The notes beneath the pieces are model-generated. The model was not told the origin of the DNA and ran no database searches. It saw only the letters and a list, made by a program, of their open reading frames with translations. Of a stretch of 64,000 nt of DNA, positions 8,524 to 16,427 are shown piece after piece. Location: NCBI RefSeq assembly GCF_022448905.1, contig NZ_JAKVCW010000013.1:79150-143149 (forward strand). The letters are read 5' to 3'. The DNA comes from Shimia sp. GTDB taxonomy: Bacteria > Pseudomonadota > Alphaproteobacteria > Rhodobacterales > Rhodobacteraceae. Positions within the stretch are counted from its first letter, which is position 1, and the number at the start of each line of letters is the position of its first letter. A program made the translations under genes and the position numbers.

Positions 8524-9606
8524 ATGACCAACGTTAACGTAAAAGATCTCACCCTTGAGTTTGGCGCCGTGCGCGTCTTGGACAAACTCAACATCGACAT
8601 CCAGGAAGGAGAGTTTCTGGTACTTCTTGGGGCTTCTGGCTGCGGCAAATCCACTTTGCTGAACTGCATCGCGGGTCTGCTCGATATCACGGACGGTGAA
8701 ATCCATATCGGCGGCCGCAATGTCACCTGGGAAGAACCTTCCGAGCGCGGCATCGGCATGGTGTTCCAATCCTACGCACTCTACCCGCAGATGTCGGTAG
8801 AAGGAAACCTGTCGTTTGGTTTGAAAAACGCCAAAGTTCCAAAACCGGAAATCGCCAAACGTGTGGCCCGCGCCGCTGAAATCTTGCAAATCGAGCCATT
8901 GCTAAAGCGCAAGCCTGCCGCTTTGTCCGGCGGGCAACGCCAACGGGTTGCAATTGGTCGAGCTTTGGTACGCGATGTGGACGTGTTCTTGTTTGACGAG
9001 CCGCTGTCCAACTTGGATGCCAAACTTCGCGCGGACTTGCGGGTGGAACTAAAGCTCCTGCACCAGAAGCTCGACAATACGATGATCTATGTGACGCACG
9101 ATCAGGTCGAGGCCATGACCCTCGCCGATCGTATTGCCATCATGCGCGGTGGTGTTGTGCAACAGATCGCGAGCCCATCAGAAGTCTACAACCGTCCGTC
9201 CAACAAATATGTGGCAGGCTTTATTGGATCTCCCACGATCAACTTCTTTGAGGGCTCCATTACCGATGGCGGTAGTGAGTTCCTGTCCGCAGACATACAC
9301 TTCCCACTCACGGGATATGACGCCTCGCAGGGCGTGCTGACGGCGCGTCCGGCTTGGCTAGGCATCCGCCCAGAGTCCGTCATCACTGGAACAGACGTAA
9401 ATCAACAGCCCTTCACTGCTGAAATCACTGTGGAACTGGTGGAGCCGATGGGCTCAGACACGCTGATCTATACCACACTTGCAGGGACGCCATTCCGCTT
9501 CCGCATGAGCGGAAAAGCCACCGTGGCAGCCGGCAATACGCTCAAAATCGGCTTTGATCCCGCTCAAGGATCCCTCTTTGACAAATCAACTGAAAACCGT
9601 CTTTGA
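8524..9606 (+). CDS. Sugar ABC transporter ATP-binding protein (MalK/UgpC-like)
   Basis: A 360-residue ATPase. Walker A is GASGCGKST (about residues 37-45), the signature is [13 protein letters not shown], Walker B is [13 protein letters not shown] and the H-loop is [13 protein letters not shown]-terminal TOBE/regulatory domain of about 120 residues is present, as in the CUT1 class. It energises import through the two permeases and starts two bases after the second permease stop. It completes a four-gene importer; the regulatory domain could bind an inducer-exclusion factor, but nothing in the sequence shows that. Confidence 0.95.
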   Translation: MTNVNVKDLTLEFGAVRVLDKLNIDIQEGEFLVLLGASGCGKSTLLNCIAGLLDITDGEIHIGGRNVTWEEPSERGIGMVFQSYALYPQMSVEGNLSFGLKNAKVPKPEIAKRVARAAEILQIEPLLKRKPAALSGGQRQRVAIGRALVRDVDVFLFDEPLSNLDAKLRADLRVELKLLHQKLDNTMIYVTHDQVEAMTLADRIAIMRGGVVQQIASPSEVYNRPSNKYVAGFIGSPTINFFEGSITDGGSEFLSADIHFPLTGYDASQGVLTARPAWLGIRPESVITGTDVNQQPFTAEITVELVEPMGSDTLIYTTLAGTPFRFRMSGKATVAAGNTLKIGFDPAQGSLFDKSTENRL

Positions 9607-9627
9607 CGCTCATTTCTGGAGACTTTC

Positions 9628-10374
9628 ATGAGCTTTTCATTCCAACTGTACTCCTCGCGCAATGTCGCGAGCCAAGAAGCCTTTCTCTCAAATCTTGCCG
9701 AACTCGGCTACACCAGTGTGGAGGGCTACGGTGGCGTTTATGGCGACCCGGACGCTTTTGCTGAAGCCATGTCTGCGAATGGCTTGACCATGCCAAGTGG
9801 CCACTTTGGCATCGACGACCTACGCGACAACTTTGACGAAGTCATGATGCTTGCGGACAGTTTCGGCATCAAACACGTGATCGTCCCCTATCTCGTTGCC
9901 GAAGCACGGCCCACCGACAAAGCCGGATGGCAAGCGTTTGCCAAAGAACTGTCCGAGATCGGCGCAAAAGTGCGCGCAGCTGGCAAGACATTCTCCTGGC
10001 ACAACCACGACTTCGAATATGAAGCGCTGCCGGACGGCAGCTATCCAATGGATATTATCCTGGAAACCGCGCCGGACATCGGCTGGGAAGCCGACCTTGG
10101 CTGGGTGGCGCGAGCAGGCCTGGACCCAGCGCCGATTGTCGCCAAACACGCAGACCGCCTTGTCGCAATCCACGTCAAAGACATCGCCAAGGAAGGAGAA
10201 GGCCTTGATGAAGACGGCTGGTCCGACATTGGGGAAGGCGTGATGGATTGGCCCGGATTGATCCGTCAAATCCGCGATCAAGCCCCCAACGCCATTCTGG
10301 TCGCAGAACAGGACAATCCAAGCGATGCCGTGCGTTTTGCATCTGTCTCTATGGCCAACCTAAAGGACATTTGA
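9628..10374 (+). CDS. Sugar phosphate isomerase/epimerase family protein (xylose isomerase-like TIM barrel), small form
   Basis: A 248-residue TIM-barrel protein of the AP endonuclease 2/xylose isomerase-like fold. Conserved metal-site segments are visible: SWHNHDFEYE (about residues 125-135), a Glu-Asp pair in GWEADLGWV (about 153-161), the HVKD near 184 and VAEQD near the C-terminus. Relatives isomerise or epimerise sugars, hydrolyse or beta-eliminate 3-keto-glycosides, or act on inosose. Its place between the ABC importer and two Gfo/Idh oxidoreductases suggests it acts on an oxidised sugar. A ribosome-binding site (CTGGAG) precedes the ATG. The exact reaction is not deducible. Confidence 0.85.
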   Translation: MSFSFQLYSSRNVASQEAFLSNLAELGYTSVEGYGGVYGDPDAFAEAMSANGLTMPSGHFGIDDLRDNFDEVMMLADSFGIKHVIVPYLVAEARPTDKAGWQAFAKELSEIGAKVRAAGKTFSWHNHDFEYEALPDGSYPMDIILETAPDIGWEADLGWVARAGLDPAPIVAKHADRLVAIHVKDIAKEGEGLDEDGWSDIGEGVMDWPGLIRQIRDQAPNAILVAEQDNPSDAVRFASVSMANLKDI

Positions 10375-10376
10375 TC

Positions 10377-11507
10377 ATGGCAACCGCAGTGAAAGCTGGC
10401 ATCATCGGATGCGGCAACATCTCCACCACCTACATGCGCATGGGACAGTTTTTCAAAGACTACAAAGTTGTCGCTTGCGCCGACTTGAATCCGGACGCCG
10501 CCGAGGCACGGGCTGCCGAGTTTGGCTTGCGTGCCTTGAGCATTGAAGAACTCCTGGCCGACCCGGAAATTGAAATTGTGGTCAACCTGACCATTCCGGC
10601 AGCGCATTTTGAGGTATCGAGCGAAATTCTGAAAGCCGGCAAACATGTGTACTCCGAGAAGCCTTTTGTGCTGACCGCACAAGAAGGCGCCACGCTTTCT
10701 GAACTGGCCGCAGCTCGCAACCTGCGCATTGGCTCCGCACCTGACACGTTTATGGGCGGGAGCCACCAAAAAGCGCGAGAGATTTTGGACAACGGCGAGA
10801 TTGGCCAAGTGACCTCGGGCACCATCCACGTGATGAGCGGCGGTATGGAGCATTGGCATCCAAATCCGGATTTCTTCTTCCTAACTGGAGCGGGTCCAAT
10901 TTTCGACTTAGCCCCCTACTACGTGACCAATCTGGTTCAGTTGCTCGGACCTGTCGAAAGCGTGACGGCCATGAGCAGCACACCGCGCAGCCACCGCACC
11001 ATCGGCTGTGGTCCACGCAACGGCGAACAAATTCCTGTGGAAACACCAACAACCGTGCATTCGATCCTGAAGTTCGCAAATGGGGCGATTATCAGCTACG
11101 GCACCAGCTGGGATGTCAAATCCCATGAGCACAACAACATGGAAATCTATGGTCTCGACGGCACACTCTATGTGCCGGACCCCAACTTCTTCGGAGGCCA
11201 ACTCCGCCTTGTCCGAAGCGACGATGATGAAGCGCTGATTTCCTCCGGCCACCCGTTCTCCAAACCCAATGACGGCGACAATGCCAACTACCGCGGCGCG
11301 GGCTTGGCAGATATGGCCGCCGCCATCCGGGACGGACGTCAACATCGCTGCAACAACGAGTTGGCCCTCCATGTGGTCGAGGTCATGGGCGCGATCTTAC
11401 AGTCAGGCGACAGCGGACAGACCGTCGCGATCCAAAGCACTTGTGACCGCCCAGCGCCGTTCGGAGCGGACGATGCTTTTGCGATCATGGAGCTGGAGGA
11501 AACTTGA
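10377..11507 (+). CDS. Gfo/Idh/MocA family NAD(P)-dependent oxidoreductase 1
   Basis: A 376-residue oxidoreductase. The N-terminal Rossmann fold starts with GIIGCGNIS (residues 8-16), and the family signature SEKPFVL (the Lys-Pro pair that contacts the nicotinamide and the substrate) lies near residue 95. The rest is the alpha/beta substrate domain. Members oxidise or reduce hydroxyls of sugars, inositols and glycosides. An in-frame extension upstream to 10248 lies inside the previous gene and is not used: the ATG at 10377 follows that stop by two bases and gives the canonical nucleotide-binding N-terminus. Its stop overlaps the next ATG by one base. Confidence 0.88.
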   Translation: MATAVKAGIIGCGNISTTYMRMGQFFKDYKVVACADLNPDAAEARAAEFGLRALSIEELLADPEIEIVVNLTIPAAHFEVSSEILKAGKHVYSEKPFVLTAQEGATLSELAAARNLRIGSAPDTFMGGSHQKAREILDNGEIGQVTSGTIHVMSGGMEHWHPNPDFFFLTGAGPIFDLAPYYVTNLVQLLGPVESVTAMSSTPRSHRTIGCGPRNGEQIPVETPTTVHSILKFANGAIISYGTSWDVKSHEHNNMEIYGLDGTLYVPDPNFFGGQLRLVRSDDDEALISSGHPFSKPNDGDNANYRGAGLADMAAAIRDGRQHRCNNELALHVVEVMGAILQSGDSGQTVAIQSTCDRPAPFGADDAFAIMELEET

Positions 11508-12562
11508 TGCCCACAAATCTCAAAGGTCCTGGCCTGTTCCTCGCGCAATTTGCCTCTGACGAAGCACCGTTCAACTCGTTGGAAGCCATTGCGGATTGGG
11601 CGTCGGGGCTAGGCTACAAAGGGCTTCAGATACCCTCTGGGGACCTTCGGCTCTTTGATCTCGACACGGCGGCTTCGTCGCAAACCTATTGCGACGAACT
11701 CACCGGCATGTTGGCCGATCGCGGGTTGGAAGTCACCGAACTCTCAACCCACATCCAAGGTCAACTGCTTGCAGTCCACCCCGCATACGACAAACAATTT
11801 GATGGGTTTGCACCTTCTGCAGTGCACGGCAATGGCAAAGCGCGCCAAGAGTGGGCGCATGACCAGTTGCTTAAAGCGGCGAAGGCCTCTCAGAACTTGG
11901 GACTAACCGCGTCTGTCAGCTTCTCCGGGTCTCTGGCCTTTCCCTATCTCTATCCTTGGCCACAGCGGCCGGCAGGATTGATTGAGGAAGCGTTTGACGA
12001 ACTCGCGCGACGTTGGCTGCCCATCATGAACGCATACGAGGAGGCCGGTGTAGACATCGCGTTTGAATTGCATCCCGGCGAAGACCTTTTTGACGGCGCA
12101 ACCTTTGAAATGCTGCTTGATCGATTAGACGGTCACAAACGCTGCACCATCAACTACGACCCCAGTCACTTCTTGCTGCAACAACTCGACTACCTCGCCT
12201 TCATCGACATCTATCACGAACGGATCACCGCTTATCACGTGAAAGACGCCGAGTTCCGCCCCGATGGCCGTCAGGGCGTTTACTCCGGCTATCAGCCTTG
12301 GTTGCAGCGCGCAGGGCGCTTCCGGTCTCTTGGTGATGGTCAAGTCGACTTCAATGGCATCTTCTCCAAACTGGCGCAATACGGCTACGACAGCTGGGCT
12401 GTTCTGGAATGGGAATGCTGTCTGAAGGATGCCGCCACGGGCGCCGCCGAAGGCGCGCCCTTCATCGCAGATCATATCATCAACGTGACCGAAAAGGCGT
12501 TTGACGATTTCGCCGACAGCGGATTGAGCCGCGATGACACGCGCGCGCTACTTGGTCTGTAG
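11507..12562 (+). CDS. Sugar phosphate isomerase/epimerase family protein (TIM barrel), large form
   Basis: A 351-residue TIM-barrel protein, longer than the first isomerase-like protein in the operon and not obviously its duplicate. The putative metal ligands are in AFELHPGEDLFDG (about residues 185-197), NYDPSHFLLQ (about 221-230), AYHVKDAEF (about 243-251) and VLEWECC near residue 302. The GEDLFDG and YDPSHF segments resemble enzymes found beside Gfo/Idh dehydrogenases in glycoside and inositol-type loci. The gene starts within the previous stop (TGATG), so the two are translationally coupled. Substrate unknown; an isomerase, epimerase or 3-keto-glycoside lyase are all possible. Confidence 0.84.
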   Translation: MPTNLKGPGLFLAQFASDEAPFNSLEAIADWASGLGYKGLQIPSGDLRLFDLDTAASSQTYCDELTGMLADRGLEVTELSTHIQGQLLAVHPAYDKQFDGFAPSAVHGNGKARQEWAHDQLLKAAKASQNLGLTASVSFSGSLAFPYLYPWPQRPAGLIEEAFDELARRWLPIMNAYEEAGVDIAFELHPGEDLFDGATFEMLLDRLDGHKRCTINYDPSHFLLQQLDYLAFIDIYHERITAYHVKDAEFRPDGRQGVYSGYQPWLQRAGRFRSLGDGQVDFNGIFSKLAQYGYDSWAVLEWECCLKDAATGAAEGAPFIADHIINVTEKAFDDFADSGLSRDDTRALLGL

Positions 12563-12570
12563 GAGTTGAG

Positions 12571-13686
12571 ATGCAAAAGCTGAAACTTGGTATGGTAGGC
12601 GGCGGCGAAGGCGCCTTTATTGGCGCCGTGCACCGCATGGCCGCCCGATTGGACGGGCATTGGGACTTGGTGGCGGGCTGTCTGTCTTCAACACCCGAGA
12701 AAGCGCAGCGCAGCGCAGACTCTTTAGGACTGGAACGCAGCTATGGCTCGTTTGAAGACATGGCAACTGCTGAGAGCGCTCGCGAAGACGGCATCGACGC
12801 GGTGTCCATAGTCACCCCCAACCATATGCACCTGCCAATCGCACGCGCCTTTTTGGCTTCCGGCATCCACGTCATTTGTGACAAACCGCTCACCACCGAC
12901 CTGGCGCAGGCAGAAGCCTTTGCGCAGGACTGCGGCGGGAACGACGCACGCTTTTTCTTGACCCACAACTACAGTGCGTCCCCCCTCATCCGACAAGCCA
13001 AAGCGATGGTCGAAACCGGTGAATTGGGCGACGTCCGTTTGGTTCATGCAGAATACCTGCAAGACTGGCTCTCCCGCCCCGCAGATCCCGGCAACGTTCA
13101 GGCAGCCTGGCGCACCGACCCGGCGCGCACCGGAGGCGCAGGCGCAATTGGCGACATTGGCACCCACGCATACCATTTGGCGACCTTTGTCGTTGGCGAA
13201 CAGGCCAGCCATCTCGCCGCGGACCTCAGCAGCTTTGTCGACGGGCGGCAGGTGGACGACAATGCCAACATCATGCTGCGTTTCACCTCCGGTGCCCGCG
13301 GCTCCATTTTTGCCAGCCAGGTGGCAACTGGAACAGAAAACGGGCTGAAACTGCGCATTCACGGCACCAAGGGCGGGCTGTTTTGGGAGCAGGAAAATCC
13401 CAATCAGTTGATCTTCACACCCATCGGCGGTGTCGAACAACGTATTACCCGTGCCGGTGTAGGCGCAAATGACGTTGCAAACGCCGTGTCACGTACGCCA
13501 GGAGGTCACCCGGAGGGCTATTTGGAGGCCTTCGGCACCCTCTACCGCGACATCGCTCGCGAATTGTCAGGCGAGCATGGTGCGGCTCGAGATATTCCGG
13601 GACTACAGGATGGCCTCGCGGGGATGCGCTTCATTCACGCCTGCCAACAGTCGTCCAAATGCAACGCTGCATGGCAAGCACTTTAG
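12571..13686 (+). CDS. Gfo/Idh/MocA family NAD(P)-dependent oxidoreductase 2
   Basis: A 371-residue oxidoreductase distinct in sequence from the first one in the operon. The Rossmann motif is GMVGGGEGAFIG (residues 7-18), the catalytic region contains CDKPLTT (about residue 108), and GDIGTHAYHLATFV (about 192-205) is the conserved helix with the catalytic His. It begins eight bases after the preceding gene, with a good ribosome-binding site (AGGAG). Two different dehydrogenases in one operon suggest an oxidation followed by a later reduction, as in oxidation-elimination-hydration-reduction pathways. That reading is an inference. Confidence 0.88.
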   Translation: MQKLKLGMVGGGEGAFIGAVHRMAARLDGHWDLVAGCLSSTPEKAQRSADSLGLERSYGSFEDMATAESAREDGIDAVSIVTPNHMHLPIARAFLASGIHVICDKPLTTDLAQAEAFAQDCGGNDARFFLTHNYSASPLIRQAKAMVETGELGDVRLVHAEYLQDWLSRPADPGNVQAAWRTDPARTGGAGAIGDIGTHAYHLATFVVGEQASHLAADLSSFVDGRQVDDNANIMLRFTSGARGSIFASQVATGTENGLKLRIHGTKGGLFWEQENPNQLIFTPIGGVEQRITRAGVGANDVANAVSRTPGGHPEGYLEAFGTLYRDIARELSGEHGAARDIPGLQDGLAGMRFIHACQQSSKCNAAWQAL

Positions 13687-13798
13687 TGACAAGAAATCAG
13701 TATTCTGTTGCTGGACCAACGCGCTCGCGCCCAGTCGGTCCAGCAAATACTTGAAACGCAGCCCCCAATCCCTTCTGATACCTCTAGGAGGGCGGCCC

Positions 13799-14917
13799 GT
13801 GCACAAAAACATCACAGCTCTTGGACTTATGGCTCTGTTCTGCGGCGCCAATCCCGCGGTATCCCAACAAAGTGACACGCCTCCACAGGGCGTCACGTTC
13901 TATGGCCAAATAAACCGCGGTGTGCTGAGCTATGATGATGGCCCAACCAACAACACCTATTGGTTTGTCGACAACTCAAAATCCGTTTCCAGGATCGGCG
14001 CCACCTATGACACGCCCCTCAGCGACGGCTGGCGATTGCACGCGCGCGGTGAAATTGCACTAAAATGGAAAGAAACCAATGTCGTCAACCGCAACGACCC
14101 ACACGACGACGACTACGAGTTTGACCGCACACAACTTCGCAAACTTGAGGTTGGTTTCGTGCACGACACCTATGGCCGGTTCACCATCGGACAGGGCGCC
14201 ATGTCCGCGGACGGCATCACCGGTCTGGACCTGTCGCTTACAACTGTAGTTGCAGGAACCCCGGTGCAAGATGCCGCCGGAGGGCAACTGCTGGTTCCGC
14301 TAGGCGCAAACACCCCCGACAACAAACGGATCAAACAGGCCTTTCGCTCAATGGGCAGTTCCCGCCGCCTGCGGCTGAGATACGATGCGCCAATCACGAA
14401 CGGCTGGCGCTTTGTCGTTGCTGCAGGACAGGAGGTCCTCTCCTATAACGACGATCAACTCTATGCAGACACGTCCCTGCGATACGATGGGGATCACGGC
14501 AACTTTCGTGTCCGTGCAGGCGGCGCGCTGCGTTGGATAGAAGAGCGTCCCAACGTTTTTATCGCCTCCGGCTCCATCTTGCATCGCCCCAGCGGCTGGA
14601 ACATCACCATGGCAACTGGACACGAGAGCAGTGGCGCACATTATTACTACGGCAAACTCGGCTACATTGGCCGCTGGTTTGACTTGGGGCAAACCGCCAT
14701 CTCCGTTGACATCTACGAGGGCGACAGCATCTATCAAAACCGCTCATCTCCCGTGTCCTTCAGTTCCAGCCGCTCCTACGGGATCGCGGTGGTGCAAAAA
14801 ATAAAATCACCCAAGATCGATCTTTATGCGCTCCTTCGCAGATACGAATACACTGACTCTTCGGCACAGTATGAAGACAGCATGGCCTTTCTCGCTGGCG
14901 TCCGCTGGACGTTTTAG
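13799..14917 (+). CDS. Outer-membrane porin
   Basis: A 372-residue beta-barrel porin (Gram-negative porin, Porin_4-like). The signal peptide spans about residues 1-23 (ending PAVSQQ), then VTFYGQINRGVL and VDNSKSVSRIG, the standard first strands of this family; alternating aromatic/polar strands continue to the C-terminal Phe (VRWTF), the outer-membrane insertion signal. The frame is open upstream, but the GTG at 13799 directly follows a strong AGGAGG site and gives a proper signal peptide. It sits 112 bp after the sugar operon and probably lets that substrate through the outer membrane. General porin function is secure; specificity is not. Confidence 0.82.
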   Translation: MHKNITALGLMALFCGANPAVSQQSDTPPQGVTFYGQINRGVLSYDDGPTNNTYWFVDNSKSVSRIGATYDTPLSDGWRLHARGEIALKWKETNVVNRNDPHDDDYEFDRTQLRKLEVGFVHDTYGRFTIGQGAMSADGITGLDLSLTTVVAGTPVQDAAGGQLLVPLGANTPDNKRIKQAFRSMGSSRRLRLRYDAPITNGWRFVVAAGQEVLSYNDDQLYADTSLRYDGDHGNFRVRAGGALRWIEERPNVFIASGSILHRPSGWNITMATGHESSGAHYYYGKLGYIGRWFDLGQTAISVDIYEGDSIYQNRSSPVSFSSSRSYGIAVVQKIKSPKIDLYALLRRYEYTDSSAQYEDSMAFLAGVRWTF

Positions 14918-15000
14918 CAACCACCCCATCCGATGAGACACTATTTTAAGCGTCGTGCTACTTTGGCGCATCTGCTGAAAACCCTGTCTCAAATTCTTAA

Positions 15001-15015
15001 GTGAAGTCTATTCAC
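15001..15015. promoter_or_regulatory. Inverted repeat upstream of sqdB
   Basis: GTGAA-GTCTA-TTCAC, a 5-bp inverted repeat about 105 bp before the sqdB start, in a 202-bp intergenic region that otherwise shows no gene. It could be a regulator site; no cognate regulator is adjacent. Confidence 0.3.
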
Positions 15016-15119
15016 ATACCCCATCTTTGGTTCAAGAGATGAAGCGCGAACTTCGACAGAACCAAAAGGGAAACGCGAAATCTCTCCAACACCGAAACAT
15101 AATTTTGGAGGGAACTACC

Positions 15120-16352
15120 ATGGAAAAGAACATCATTGTGATCGGCGGCGACGGCTTCTGCGGCTGGCCAACCTCGCTTCACCTGTCGCGCAGCGGCTAC
15201 AACGTGACCATCGTGGACAACCTGTCCCGCCGCCGCATCGACAAAGACCTTGGCGCGCAAAGCCTAACCCCAATCGCATCCATCGAAGATCGCCTGACAA
15301 CTTGGGAAGAGGTGTCAGGCAACACCATCCGTTTCGAAAACATCGACGCAGCCCAGCATTTTGACGCTCTGCACTCTCTACTGGACGAGTTGAAACCGGA
15401 AGCCGTGGTGCACTTTGGCGAACAACGTGCCGCTCCCTACTCCATGCGCGGTCTGACCGAGAAACGCTACACCGTGGACAACAACATCAAAGCCACTCAC
15501 AACCTGCTCGCCGCGATTGCGGCACTGGGGCTGGACACACATGTAGTGCACCTCGGCACCATGGGGGTTTACGGCTACGACGGCGACGGCCTGGAAATTC
15601 CGGAAGGCTACCAAAAAGTCATGGTCTCGGGCGATGACAACGTCATCTACCAGCGAGAGATCCTCTACCCAACCAACCCGGGTAGCGTCTACCACATGAC
15701 CAAATCCATGGACCAACTGCTCTTCCAATTCTACGCGAAGAACGACCAGATCCGAGTGACCGACCTGCACCAGGGCATTGTTTGGGGCACGCAAACTCCC
15801 GAAACCAAACTGGACGAGCGCCTGATCAACCGGTTTGACTATGACGGTGACTACGGCACGGTTTTGAACCGCTTCCTGGTTCAGGCTGCGGTTGGCCACC
15901 CTCTGACGGTGCACGGCACCGGCGGTCAAACACGCGCGTTTATCCACATTCGCGACACTGTGCGCTGCATTCGTTTGGCGATAGAAAACCCGCCCGCCAA
16001 AGGCGACCGCGTTGTAATACGCAACCAGATGACAGAGACCCACCGGGTTCGCGATCTGGCGCGCCTGGTGGCCTCTATCAGCGGCGCGCAGGTGGCCATG
16101 GTCGAGAACCCCCGCAAAGAAGCGGCGGAAAACGACCTTCGAGTCAGCAACGCAAGTTTCATAGCGTTGGGACTTGAGCCAACCACTCTGGAAGAAGGGC
16201 TGCTGGAGGAAACCGTCGAGATTGCAGGGCGCTACGCGGACCGCTTTGACAGCACCACCGTTGCAGCAGCTTCGATCTGGACCAAAGACCAGCACGCTGG
16301 TGTGGTGACAGAAGCGGCTTTGCTTGCCGGTCAAGCTCAGCCCGCCGCATAA
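15120..16352 (+). CDS. sqdB: UDP-sulfoquinovose synthase (SqdB/SQD1 family)
   Basis: A 410-residue short-chain dehydrogenase/epimerase. The NAD-binding motif is GGDGFCGWPTSLH (about residues 8-20). VVHFGEQRAAPYSM, LGTMGVYG, the catalytic Tyr and Lys of VYHMTK, HQGIVWGTQT, and VLNRFLVQAAVGHPLTVHG followed by GGQTRAFIHIRDTVRC are all hallmark segments of SqdB/SQD1, which combines UDP-glucose and sulfite into UDP-sulfoquinovose for sulfolipid. A strong ribosome-binding site (TTTTGGAGGG) precedes the ATG at 15120; a longer in-frame extension lacks one. It is followed by a rho-independent terminator and then a GT2 glycosyltransferase. The usual sqdD and sqdC neighbours of Rhodobacter are absent here. 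Confidence 0.88.
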   Translation: MEKNIIVIGGDGFCGWPTSLHLSRSGYNVTIVDNLSRRRIDKDLGAQSLTPIASIEDRLTTWEEVSGNTIRFENIDAAQHFDALHSLLDELKPEAVVHFGEQRAAPYSMRGLTEKRYTVDNNIKATHNLLAAIAALGLDTHVVHLGTMGVYGYDGDGLEIPEGYQKVMVSGDDNVIYQREILYPTNPGSVYHMTKSMDQLLFQFYAKNDQIRVTDLHQGIVWGTQTPETKLDERLINRFDYDGDYGTVLNRFLVQAAVGHPLTVHGTGGQTRAFIHIRDTVRCIRLAIENPPAKGDRVVIRNQMTETHRVRDLARLVASISGAQVAMVENPRKEAAENDLRVSNASFIALGLEPTTLEEGLLEETVEIAGRYADRFDSTTVAAASIWTKDQHAGVVTEAALLAGQAQPAA

Positions 16353-16368
16353 ACACTTTCCAAACGCT

Positions 16369-16407
16369 ATCCCGGTCCGATACAACAGTCGGGCCGGATC
16401 TTTTTTT
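16369..16407 (+). terminator. Rho-independent terminator after sqdB
   Basis: Hairpin with arms ATCCCGGTCCGA and TCGGGCCGGAT (one bulge, one G-U pair) followed by seven T. It ends 20 bp before the GT2 start, so the glycosyltransferase would be made only by read-through or from another promoter. Confidence 0.75.
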
Positions 16408-16427
16408 GCCATTTTTCAGGAGACACG

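Noticed and set aside
15378..16412. 344-codon minus-strand frame over sqdB
   Set aside because: Shadow of the strongly supported SqdB gene.
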